From the NCBI RefSeq assembly GCF_900114605.1, contig NZ_FOTP01000003.1, positions 372,001-436,000 of the forward strand: 64,000 nt of DNA, in the 5' to 3' direction. Under the pieces are notes generated by a model that saw only the letters and a list, made by a program, of their open reading frames with translations, did not search any database and was not told where the DNA came from. Positions 46,653 through 54,885 of the stretch are shown here, one piece after another (the stretch's first letter is position 1; each line of letters opens with the position of its first letter). Made by a program: the position numbers and the translations under genes. This stretch comes from Bradyrhizobium sp. NFR13 (GTDB lineage: Bacteria > Pseudomonadota > Alphaproteobacteria > Rhizobiales > Xanthobacteraceae).

Positions 46653-48032
46653 ATGGATTTCGATCTGGTTCTCACCGGCAAGGTGATCGGTCACGACAGC
46701 ATCATCGAGAATGGCTGGGTCGCGGTCCGAGACGGGCGCGTGGGCGCGGTCGGCGAAGGCACGCCGCCTGCCGCGCGCGAGCGGAAGGATTTCAAGTCCG
46801 GCATGATCCTGCCGGGCGCCATCGACGCGCAGGTGCACTCGCTGTCGCAGCGCAATCAGGAAGATTTCATCTGGTCGACGCGCTCCGCCGCAGCCGGCGG
46901 TGTAACCACCATCGTCGACATGCCCTATGATGAAGGCGATCTAGTCTGTTCCGCTGCCGCCGTCGAGCGCAAGATCGCCCATGCGAGCAAACAGGCGCGC
47001 GTGGATTTCGCGCTCTATGGTACCATTGATCCCCAGGAAGGCCCGGCACGTATCGCCGAACAAGCGAAGGCTGGCGTCGCGGCCTTCAAGTTCTCCACCT
47101 TCGGCACTGATCCAAAGCGCTTTCCACGCATCCCTGCGCCGCTGCTCGCCGATTGCTTCGCCGCCATTGCGCCGACCGGCCTCGCCGCCGGTGTCCACAA
47201 TGAGGACGACGAATTCATCCGCGACGCCGTCGCCAAGGTGAAGGCAAAAGGCATCACCGACTGGCGCGCGCATGCCATGTCGCGCCCGCCGCTCGCTGAA
47301 ATCCTGGCGATGCTGCAGATCTATGAGACCGGCGCCGAGACCGGTTGTCCCGCCCATGTGGTGCATTGTTCTGTCGCGCGCGGTTACGACATTGCAGCCT
47401 GGTATCGCTCCGAGGGTCATCACGCCACGGTGGAATGTTGCATCCACTATCTCGTGCTCGACGAGGAGAACGACGTCTCTCGATTGGGCGGTAAGGCCAA
47501 GATCAATCCGCCGGTGCGCCCGCGTGCCGATGTCGAGGCGCTCTGGGCAGAGCTTGCAGCCGGACGCGTCTCGCTGGTCTCCACCGATCACGTCAGTTGG
47601 TCGGAGGATCGCAAGGTCAATCCGGACATGCTCGCCAACGCGTCCGGCATCCCGGGCCTGGAGGCCATGGTGCCGCTGCTGGTGAAGGGTCTCGTCGAAC
47701 GCAAACTGCCGCTGACCCATGCCGCGAAGCTGATGTCGTTCAATCCGGCGCGGCACTTCCGCATCGACGATCGCAAGGGCGCGCTTGCGCCCGGCCTCGA
47801 CGCCGACATCACCGTGCTGGTGGACAAGCCCGTCGTCTACGATGCCGCAGCGAGCGGCAACAATGTGGTCGGCTGGTCGCCCTATAACGGCATCACGCTG
47901 CCATGGACCGTGGCCGCGACCTATGTGCGCGGCAAGCTCGCATTCGATGGCAGCAAGGTTCTCGGCGAGCCCGGCAGCGGGCAATTCGTGCGACCGCCGC
48001 TGCTTCTCTCGGAGCGACTGCCGGTGGCGTAA
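46653..48032 (+). CDS. Hydantoinase/dihydropyrimidinase/allantoinase-type amidohydrolase
   Basis: A 459-residue cyclic amidohydrolase. PGAIDAQVHS (55-63) is the metal motif, where the family has HxH; here the first histidine is Gln60 and only His62 remains. The other ligands are in place: carboxylatable Lys146 (AAFKFS), His182 (GVHNED), His238 (HVVHCS) and Asp312 (STDHVS). AGGVTTIVDMP and KAKINPPVRP fit the family. It probably opens a hydantoin or imidazolone ring. The metal centre may be mononuclear. Start at MDFDLVLTGK. Confidence 0.88.
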   Translation: MDFDLVLTGKVIGHDSIIENGWVAVRDGRVGAVGEGTPPAARERKDFKSGMILPGAIDAQVHSLSQRNQEDFIWSTRSAAAGGVTTIVDMPYDEGDLVCSAAAVERKIAHASKQARVDFALYGTIDPQEGPARIAEQAKAGVAAFKFSTFGTDPKRFPRIPAPLLADCFAAIAPTGLAAGVHNEDDEFIRDAVAKVKAKGITDWRAHAMSRPPLAEILAMLQIYETGAETGCPAHVVHCSVARGYDIAAWYRSEGHHATVECCIHYLVLDEENDVSRLGGKAKINPPVRPRADVEALWAELAAGRVSLVSTDHVSWSEDRKVNPDMLANASGIPGLEAMVPLLVKGLVERKLPLTHAAKLMSFNPARHFRIDDRKGALAPGLDADITVLVDKPVVYDAAASGNNVVGWSPYNGITLPWTVAATYVRGKLAFDGSKVLGEPGSGQFVRPPLLLSERLPVA

Positions 48033-48096
48033 CGCCCGCCGTTCCGATCACCGAACACGTATCGAACACAAGAACATCTGCCGAGGAGACATTCCG

Positions 48097-49185
48097 ATGG
48101 GACGTATTCTGACCGAACGCGATATTGAAGCCGCCGTGCGCGGCGGCGGTGTCTACGCTGCCGGCGGTGGTGGCTGGGCGGATCACGGGCGCATGCTCGG
48201 CCGCGCCGCCATTCTTGTCGGCAAGCCCGAACTCGTGTCGATCGACGAACTCGATGATGACGACTGGGTGGCCACGGCCGCTGCCATCGGCGCACCGGCA
48301 TCGACCACCGCCTGGGAGATGCAGGGCAAGGATTACGTTCGTGCGGTGCAACTGTTGCAGGACGCACTTGGCGAACCGGTAAAGGGCCTCATCATCGGCC
48401 AGAACGGCAAGTCGTCCACCATGAATGCGTGGCTGCCATCGGCATTGCTCGGCACCAAGGTGGTCGATGCCGTGGGCGATATGCGCGCGCATCCGACCGG
48501 CGACATGGGATCGATCGGCCTCGCCGGTTCCCCCGAGCCGATGATCCAGACCGCGGCCGGCGGCAACCGCGCCGAGAACCGCTACATCGAACTCACCGTA
48601 CGCGGTGCCACCGCCAAGGTGTCACCGATCCTGCGCACGGCCGGCGACATGTCCGGCGGCTTCATCGCCTCCTGCCGCAATCCGGTCCGCGCCTCCTATG
48701 TACGCGATAACGCTGCGCTCGGCGGCATCTCCTTGGCGCTGCGCCTCGGCGAAGCCATTCTCGCTGCCGAACCTAAAGGTCCGTCTGCCGTGATCGATGC
48801 GATCTGCAAGGATACCGGCGGCTCCATCCTCGGCAGCGGCAAGATCACTGCGAAGAACGTGGTCTATACACCGGAGGCCTTCGATATCGGCACGCTCACC
48901 GTCGGCAGCGGCGACAAGGCCATCACACTGCATGTGATGAACGAGTATATGGCCATCGTCGATGCAACTGGTAAGCGCCTCGCGACCTTCCCGGACATCA
49001 TCGCCACGCTGTCTAACGACGCCGAGCCGATGAGCGTCGGCCATCTCGAAGTCGGCATGAACGTGCATCTGTTCCACGTGCCGAAGACGATCATTCCGCT
49101 CGCCTCCAGCGTCAAGGACCCGGCGGTCTATCCGTCCGTCGAGCGCGCCATGGGCATCGAGATCGCGCGCTACGCACTGGCCTGA
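48097..49185 (+). CDS. DUF917 family protein, possible thiohydantoin desulfurase
   Basis: A 362-residue DUF917 protein. The N-terminus LTERDIEAAVRGGGVYAAGGGGWADHGRM has the family's glycine-rich loop, followed by GKPELVSIDELDDDDWVATAAAIGAPAS and DMRAHPTGDMGSIGLAGSP. I recall that this family has been tied to S-methyl thiohydantoin desulfurase activity in ergothioneine-related degradation, and its neighbours here fit that. DUF917 is also found beside hydantoinases in general, so the activity is a hypothesis. GAGGAGAC precedes the ATG. Confidence 0.85.
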   Translation: MGRILTERDIEAAVRGGGVYAAGGGGWADHGRMLGRAAILVGKPELVSIDELDDDDWVATAAAIGAPASTTAWEMQGKDYVRAVQLLQDALGEPVKGLIIGQNGKSSTMNAWLPSALLGTKVVDAVGDMRAHPTGDMGSIGLAGSPEPMIQTAAGGNRAENRYIELTVRGATAKVSPILRTAGDMSGGFIASCRNPVRASYVRDNAALGGISLALRLGEAILAAEPKGPSAVIDAICKDTGGSILGSGKITAKNVVYTPEAFDIGTLTVGSGDKAITLHVMNEYMAIVDATGKRLATFPDIIATLSNDAEPMSVGHLEVGMNVHLFHVPKTIIPLASSVKDPAVYPSVERAMGIEIARYALA

Positions 49186-49207
49186 GGCATTACGACAGGA
49201 CCCCGCC

Positions 49208-50866
49208 ATGACATCAGCGAATCCACGGCATCCCGACTTTCCCATTCCCGGTGGCCCGCAATTGCGCGCCAAGGGCTGGCGGCAGGAAGGTCTGTTGCGG
49301 CTGCTGGAAAATGTGCTGGCGGTCGGTGAGGATCCGTCGAGCCTCGTCGTCTATGCGGCGCTGGGTCGCGCCGCCCGCAACTGGCCGGCGCACAAGGCGA
49401 TCGTGCAAGCGCTGACAACGATGGAAGAAGACCAGACGCTGGTTATCCAGTCCGGCAAGCCGGTCGGACTGCTCCGCACCCACGCCAAGGCGCCGCTGGT
49501 GATCATGGCGAATTGCAACATTGTCGGGCAATGGGCGAAGGCCGAGATCTTCTATGAGCTAGAACGCAAGGGCCTGATCTGCTGGGGCGGTCTCACCGCC
49601 GGCGCCTGGCAGTATATCGGCTCCCAGGGCGTCATCCAGGGAACCTATGAGATCTTCATGCGCATCGCCGAGCGCCGTTTTGGCGGCACGCTCGCCGGGC
49701 GCTTCATCCTCACCGCCGGGCTCGGCGGCATGGGCGGCTCGCAGCCGCTCGCCGGACGCATGGCCGGCGCGGCGATCCTCACCATCGACGTCGATCCGGA
49801 GCGCGCGCGCAAGCGCAAGGAAATCGGTTATCTCGAAGTGATCGCCCCCGATCTTGATTCAGCGCTGGAGATGATCGCTACTGCGAAGGCCGAGCGTCGC
49901 GCGTTGTCTGTCGGCCTCGTCGGCAACGCCGCCGATATCTATCCGGAAATCGCCCGGCGCGGCGTCATCCCCGATGTCGTCACTGATCAGACCGCAGCCC
50001 ACGATCTGGTTTATGGCTACGTGCCCCGCACGCGCTCGCTCGACGAGGCACGCGCCATGCGCAAGACGGCGCCGGAACAATTGATGGTGGAGAGCCGCGC
50101 GTCGATTGTCGATCATGTCCGCGCCATGCTGACCTTCCAGGCGCGCGGCGCAGAAGTATTCGATAACGGCAATCTGATCCGCACGCACGCGAGAGACGGC
50201 GGGGTTGTCAACGCCTTCGATATCCCGATCTTCACGGAAGCCTATCTGCGCCCGCTATTTGCACGCGCCATTGGTCCGTTCCGCTGGATGGCACTGTCGG
50301 GCGATCCCGACGATATCCGTGCCATCGACGATCTCGTGCTGCGCCTGTTCGGCGACAACCAAATCGTCTCGAACTGGATCAAGCTCGCGCGTCAATACGT
50401 GCCTTTCGAAGGCTTGCCGGCACGCATCGCCTGGCTCGGTCATGGCGAGCGCAGCGAACTGGCGCTGGGCGTGAATGAACTCGTCGCCAATGGCACGCTC
50501 AAGGGACCGGTCGCCTTCTCGCGCGATCATCTCGACGCCGCCGGCATGGCACATCCGAACATCATGACCGAGAACATGCGCGACGGCTCCGATGCCATCG
50601 CCGACTGGCCGCTGCTCGACGCGATGGCGTTGTGTTCATCCCAGGCTGATCTCGTCGCCATTCATTCCGGCGGCGGCGGCTATGCCGGCTACATGACCAG
50701 CGCCGGGGTCACCCTGATCGCCGACGGCACGGCCACCGCGGCGGAGCGTCTCGCCATGAGCCTCGACAACGACACGGGCCTCGGCGTCATCCGCTACGCG
50801 GATGCCGGGTATGCCGAGGCCATCGACGAGGTCTCGCTGAAGCACGTTCCGCATATACAACTCTAA
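49208..50866 (+). CDS. Urocanase (urocanate hydratase) paralogue with altered active site
   Basis: A 552-residue protein colinear with urocanase: GWRQEGLLRLLENVL, VVYAALGRAARNWPAH, QSGKPVGLLRTH, the NAD loop GLGGMGGSQPLAGRMA (171-186) and VTDQTAAHD. Residues that I remember as constant in true urocanases differ: FDYGNNIRQ is FDNGNLIRT (318-326), the Cys of FCxGxGPFRW is Ala352, NRETE is NIMTE (451-455), and HHGGG(V)GxGYSxH is HSGGGGYAGYMTS (486-498). The NAD-dependent hydration is probably kept on a substrate other than urocanate. No other hut gene is present. Confidence 0.9.
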   Translation: MTSANPRHPDFPIPGGPQLRAKGWRQEGLLRLLENVLAVGEDPSSLVVYAALGRAARNWPAHKAIVQALTTMEEDQTLVIQSGKPVGLLRTHAKAPLVIMANCNIVGQWAKAEIFYELERKGLICWGGLTAGAWQYIGSQGVIQGTYEIFMRIAERRFGGTLAGRFILTAGLGGMGGSQPLAGRMAGAAILTIDVDPERARKRKEIGYLEVIAPDLDSALEMIATAKAERRALSVGLVGNAADIYPEIARRGVIPDVVTDQTAAHDLVYGYVPRTRSLDEARAMRKTAPEQLMVESRASIVDHVRAMLTFQARGAEVFDNGNLIRTHARDGGVVNAFDIPIFTEAYLRPLFARAIGPFRWMALSGDPDDIRAIDDLVLRLFGDNQIVSNWIKLARQYVPFEGLPARIAWLGHGERSELALGVNELVANGTLKGPVAFSRDHLDAAGMAHPNIMTENMRDGSDAIADWPLLDAMALCSSQADLVAIHSGGGGYAGYMTSAGVTLIADGTATAAERLAMSLDNDTGLGVIRYADAGYAEAIDEVSLKHVPHIQL

Positions 50867-51166
50867 ACGGTCGTCCCGACCATCTGTCTGGCGCGTGAGG
50901 CGAGCCTGAGCCCGGACAGGCGTCAGGAACCTCGCCTTGGGCCCGCTCGCAGGCCCTATCGTCCTTACGCGACCGGGAAAATCGAAAAACTCAGGGAGCA
51001 CAGGGCTCGCGCACCGGCAAAAGCCACCTCCAATGGCAGAAGAGCCAGTTGGATCCGGAAGCGGGGAACACCGCTGTCAGGTGGTTGAAATTGCGCAGCT
51101 CTCTCTATAGACCGACGGAGCCAAAGCGATCCGCGGGCCCGCCCCGCCCGTTGTCGCCTCGGCCGT

Positions 51167-51241
51167 TGGGGCGTAGCCAAGCGGTAAGGCAGGGGATTTT
51201 GATTCCCCCATTCGGAGGTTCGATCCCTCCCGCCCCAGCCA
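51167..51241 (+). tRNA. tRNA-Gln (anticodon TTG)
   Basis: TGGGGCG pairs with CGCCCCA, the D-arm is TAGCCAAGCGGTAAGGC, the anticodon stem GGGGA/TCCCC frames loop TTTTGAT (anticodon TTG), the T-arm holds GGTTCGATCC, and CCA is encoded. It is a complete 75-nt tRNA. The 300 bases between the urocanase-like gene and this tRNA hold nothing else I can support. Confidence 0.97.
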
Positions 51242-51673
51242 AGCAGTACGGCCAAACGGCAGATTGCCCTAATTTTTGGAAAAAGGTCCGTATTTGGCGG
51301 CATTTTAGACGAGTGGGAAAGTCTCCGGAGGCCAAATTGGCCCTACACCCCGTCCAATTCCCAAAAGTCTCCGACGAACATCGACGAAATTCCCGTTTCG
51401 GGAGACTGCGCGCGGAGACTTAATACGATCTTCGCTGGATGGCCGGCCCAGAGTGGGCTTCTCGCGCGTCTCCAAACGCAATAGGCCGATTTTGGGGTTT
51501 TCCGCTTCGTGCTGCCGCCGTGGCCACAGTCATTTTCACCGTTCTTTTCGGTTGATCAATGGCCGTATCGGTAGTCGTCGGTCCTGCACTACCGCCCGAG
51601 GGATGGCATAGCGCAAGGCCTGTCGCGACCCAGCCTCCAGTCTCATGAAACCGGATCTGATGGTGGGCTGATC
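51242..51673. other. Gene-poor region between tRNA-Gln and a truncated gene
   Basis: About 430 bases with no coding region I can support. Short motifs such as AAGTCTCCG occur twice (near 51318 and 51366). Together with the truncated gene on its right side and the tRNA on its left, this looks like the scar of a lost or decayed insertion, but no integrase fragment or second tRNA end is visible. Confidence 0.4.
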
Positions 51674-51967
51674 TCAATCTTTGACGCGGGCATGGGCCGT
51701 GGTGGGAGATGCGACCGAGACGCTGACGATCTCGTCCCCGCGCGGATCGTTCCGTGACGCCGATGACGGGCGAGCAGCGACCATGCTCATGTAGGTTTCG
51801 AGATCGAGATTGATCAGATTGCCGTCGGTGGCCGAGAACAGCCGCACCTGCGGATGAAGCACTTTGCGGAATCCTGCGACGTCGCCGTGATAGAGCGCAT
51901 CGAAATAGCCGGTGATGACCGCGCGGATGTCCTGTTCGTCTTGCATGGGCGAGGCTTGCATCTTCAT
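51674..51967 (-). pseudogene. SnoaL/NTF2-like protein, apparently truncated at the C-terminus
   Basis: A 97-residue frame: QDEQDIRAVITGYFDALYHGDVAGFRKVLHPQVRLFSATDGNLINLDLETYMSMVAARPSS is the front of a SnoaL/DUF4440-like fold, continuing through SVSVASPTTAHARVKD to an early stop. Related proteins of about 125 residues continue from here with a further beta-strand pair (typically a LTLVK..GRW block). No such sequence is seen downstream in any frame, so the 3' end is missing. It lies 16 bases after the aminotransferase stop. Confidence 0.65.
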
Positions 51968-51983
51968 TCTCTGCTGGCGTGTT

Positions 51984-53297
51984 TCAGTTGAGGCCACCGG
52001 AACGTGCGTGTTCCTGGTCGGCGAGTTCGAGCCCGTGATCCAGCGCTTCGAGCAATCGCTCGGCGTCCGCTTCACTGATGATCAGCGGCGGCGCCAGGAA
52101 CAACGAGGTCTGCTCGCCGCTGGTACCGATCACGGCGCCGGCCTCCATCGCCCGTGCGGCGACCCGTGAGGCGATCGGGTTTTCGACCGTGTCCGCCGCC
52201 CAGTTGCGCCAGTCCGGCCCGTGCAGTTCGACTGTCCAGTGAAGACCCTGTCCCGCGACGCGGCTGACGCTCGGATGATTGCGCGCGATCTCAAGCAGGC
52301 GCTTCTTGAAATACGCTTCCATCGTGCGCACCCGCGCCAGGATATCCTCTTCGGTCACCACTTTTAGATAGGCGCTGATCGCCGCCATGCTGATCGGGTG
52401 GCCGCGCAGCGTGCCGTAGTTCTGCCAGCTCGCTCCCTTGAGTTGCTCGACAATCTTCTTCGACACCACGACGGCAGCCACTGCCGCAGCGCCGCCACCG
52501 AGCGACTTGCCCATGGTGACGATGTCAGGACGGCTCGATGCGCCCTGGAAGGCGAACCAGCGCCCGGCGCGACCCGCACCGGTGACGACTTCGTCGGCGA
52601 TCCAGATCGACTTGGCAGCGGCCGCATGGCGCGCCACCTCGTCCTGATATTCGCCATCGTAATAGTTGCCGCCCTGGGTGTAGTCGATGATGGTCGCGGC
52701 CGTATCTGCGAGTGTCGTGCCGGCATCAGCAAGGCGCTCCACCGTCGGGCGATTGTCGGGTAACCCACCATAGATCGCCCCGTCAGGTGCAGGCAGGATC
52801 TTCACCGGTGCCATCGGAGCTGGCAGACGTGAACCGCCGGCCTGGACCGCGAGGCCACCATGCCAGTGCGGCTGCACCGTCATGCTGCGCGACAGGCCGA
52901 CGAGGCCGTGATAAGCGCGCTCGCGCGTCGCCAGCGCGGATTTCTGCGACAGCGCCTGGCAGAGCGACAGCGCCATGTCGTTGGCCTCAGAGCCGCTAAT
53001 ACAGAAACGCACGCCGCCGACCCAATCTTCCTCGCCGGCGAAAGCCGTGCTCATGAGATCGTCGGCAGCCTTCTCGCGACCGATCCAGGTCCAGCCTTCA
53101 TTGACCACCGGCGTATCCGCCGCGGCACGAATGGCTTCCACCATTTTCGGGTGACGATGGCCGAGGCCGCCGCCAGTATTACTGCCGTCGATCAGCTTGC
53201 GGCCGTCCTGCAGGTGGAAATAGACGCCTTCGCCGCCGACGACGGTCAAGGGGGCACTGTCGCCGGCATTAAGGCCGGTTCGCAAAAGTCTGCTCAT
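51984..53297 (-). CDS. Class III (omega) PLP-dependent aminotransferase
   Basis: A 437-residue fold-type I aminotransferase of class III. ISGSEANDMAL binds the cofactor phosphate, YHGLVGLSRS is a typical block, IADEVVTGAGRAG holds Asp235, and TMGKSLGGG places the Schiff-base lysine at Lys264. It removes an amino group from an omega-amino acid, a D-amino acid or a similar compound, or acts as an aminomutase. It begins 13 bases after the hyuB stop, so it shares the hydantoinase operon. Confidence 0.92.
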   Translation of the reverse strand: MSRLLRTGLNAGDSAPLTVVGGEGVYFHLQDGRKLIDGSNTGGGLGHRHPKMVEAIRAAADTPVVNEGWTWIGREKAADDLMSTAFAGEEDWVGGVRFCISGSEANDMALSLCQALSQKSALATRERAYHGLVGLSRSMTVQPHWHGGLAVQAGGSRLPAPMAPVKILPAPDGAIYGGLPDNRPTVERLADAGTTLADTAATIIDYTQGGNYYDGEYQDEVARHAAAAKSIWIADEVVTGAGRAGRWFAFQGASSRPDIVTMGKSLGGGAAAVAAVVVSKKIVEQLKGASWQNYGTLRGHPISMAAISAYLKVVTEEDILARVRTMEAYFKKRLLEIARNHPSVSRVAGQGLHWTVELHGPDWRNWAADTVENPIASRVAARAMEAGAVIGTSGEQTSLFLAPPLIISEADAERLLEALDHGLELADQEHARSGGLN

Positions 53298-53310
53298 CGC
53301 TCGTCTTTCT

Positions 53311-54885
53311 TTAAACTTCCGGGCCAAAGCCGCCGCCGCCGCACATTTCGATGGTCACGAGATCGTCCTGCTGCAGCACGAGGTTCGACTTGCCGTCGAT
53401 CTCCGTGGTCTCGCCGCCGCGCGAGAGCGTCAGGCGCGCCGTCTTGCCGGGCAAGCCCCCATGCAGGCCGAATGGCGCAATGACCTTGCGTTCGACGCTG
53501 CTGGTGAGATGCATGCTCGGCGCGAGCACGCGATAGCTGCGCACGACGCCGTCGCCGCCGTGATATTTGCCGCCACCGCCCGAGCCCCAGCGGATCGCCT
53601 GCTTTTCGACAAGGATGTTGTAATTGGCCTCGATCATCTCGGCCGGCGTGTTCGATGTGTTGGTGAGATGCACGCGGGTTGCAGAACAACCGATACGGTT
53701 GTGGCGGGCGCCCTCGCCGCCGGCATGGACTTCGTAGAGCATCTTCCACGAGCCATCGGCGCGCGGCTCGGCGAAGGAGATCATGCCGGACGTGGTGGCG
53801 CCGCCCGACGACAGCCGCTCCGGGATGACGTCCTTCATGGCGAGGAAAATCGCATCGACGATGCGCAGTGATGTCTCGTGATTGCCCGCCGCGACCGGCG
53901 CGGTGAGACCGGGATCGAGGATCGATCCGGGCCGGGTGATGATATTGAGGGGGCGTAGCGCACCACCGTTCTGCTGCATCTCACGGCCGCTCATGATGCG
54001 GGCGGAATAGGCCACCGCGGAGCGCGCGATGAACAACGTCGTGTTGCAGAAGTTCGAGACGCGATCGCAACTGCCGGACAGATCGAAGGTCGCCTCGTCG
54101 CCCTTGATGATGATCTTGACATGAATACGCGCCGGCTCGTCGCCGGGGCCGCCGTCGTCCATGAAGTCTTCGCCCTCATAGACGCCATCGGGCAATGCCA
54201 GAATAGCCTCGCGCATTTCGGCTTCGGAGAGATCATGCAGGCGCGACAGTGTCGCCACGAACATATCTCTGCCGTGCACCTTGCACAGCTCGATGATGCG
54301 CTTCTCGCCGGCCAGCGTGCAGGCGATCTGGCCGAGCAGGTCGCCCTCGCAGGATTCGGGATCTCGCACATTGGCCTTGAGGAACTGGACCACGGCATCG
54401 CTGATCCCCGCCGCGGTGGCGACGCGGATCGGCGGGATGCGCAGCGCTTCCTGGAATGTATCGATCGCCTTGGCGTAATAGCTGCCGGGCCAGAAACCGC
54501 CGATATCCGGCCAATGCGCGAGACTGACGGCGAAAGCAACGATCTCGCCTTCGAAGAACACCGGGCGTACAACCTTGACGTCGTTGAGATGATTGCCGCC
54601 GAGTTCGGCGACATTGTAGATCAGCACGTCGCCTTCCTTCAGCGTCGACGCAGGCACGCGCTTCAGCGTCTCGCTGACCGTATAGGCCATGGCGCCGAGA
54701 TGAACCGGGATGTCACGCCCCTGGCCGACCAGTTCGCCCTGCGCATCGGTGATCGCCGACGACAGATCGCCGGCCTCGCGCAGCAGCGGCGAGCGCGCCG
54801 AGCGAGTCATCACCAGGCTCATCTCTTCAGCCGCTGCCGACAGGCCATGGCGGATCACTTCGACGGCAAACGGATCGAGTTTCAT
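53311..54885 (-). CDS. Hydantoinase B / N-methylhydantoinase B-type subunit (HyuB)
   Basis: A 524-residue HyuB-family protein: PFAVEVIRHGLSAAAEEMSLVMTRSARSPLLREAGDLSSAI at the start, HLGAMAYTV, GDVLIYN, and the late GCSATRVHLTNTSNTPAEMIEANYNI with the glycine-rich GSGGGGKYHGGDGVVRSYR. With HyuA it forms an ATP-dependent enzyme; relatives open hydantoins or 5-oxoproline, or carboxylate ketones. The start overlaps the hyuA stop by four bases. Confidence 0.92.
   Translation of the reverse strand: MKLDPFAVEVIRHGLSAAAEEMSLVMTRSARSPLLREAGDLSSAITDAQGELVGQGRDIPVHLGAMAYTVSETLKRVPASTLKEGDVLIYNVAELGGNHLNDVKVVRPVFFEGEIVAFAVSLAHWPDIGGFWPGSYYAKAIDTFQEALRIPPIRVATAAGISDAVVQFLKANVRDPESCEGDLLGQIACTLAGEKRIIELCKVHGRDMFVATLSRLHDLSEAEMREAILALPDGVYEGEDFMDDGGPGDEPARIHVKIIIKGDEATFDLSGSCDRVSNFCNTTLFIARSAVAYSARIMSGREMQQNGGALRPLNIITRPGSILDPGLTAPVAAGNHETSLRIVDAIFLAMKDVIPERLSSGGATTSGMISFAEPRADGSWKMLYEVHAGGEGARHNRIGCSATRVHLTNTSNTPAEMIEANYNILVEKQAIRWGSGGGGKYHGGDGVVRSYRVLAPSMHLTSSVERKVIAPFGLHGGLPGKTARLTLSRGGETTEIDGKSNLVLQQDDLVTIEMCGGGGFGPEV

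Noticed and set aside
51049-51423. Open frame spanning tRNA-Gln
   Set aside because: It runs through the complete tRNA and decodes typical tRNA-derived nonsense.
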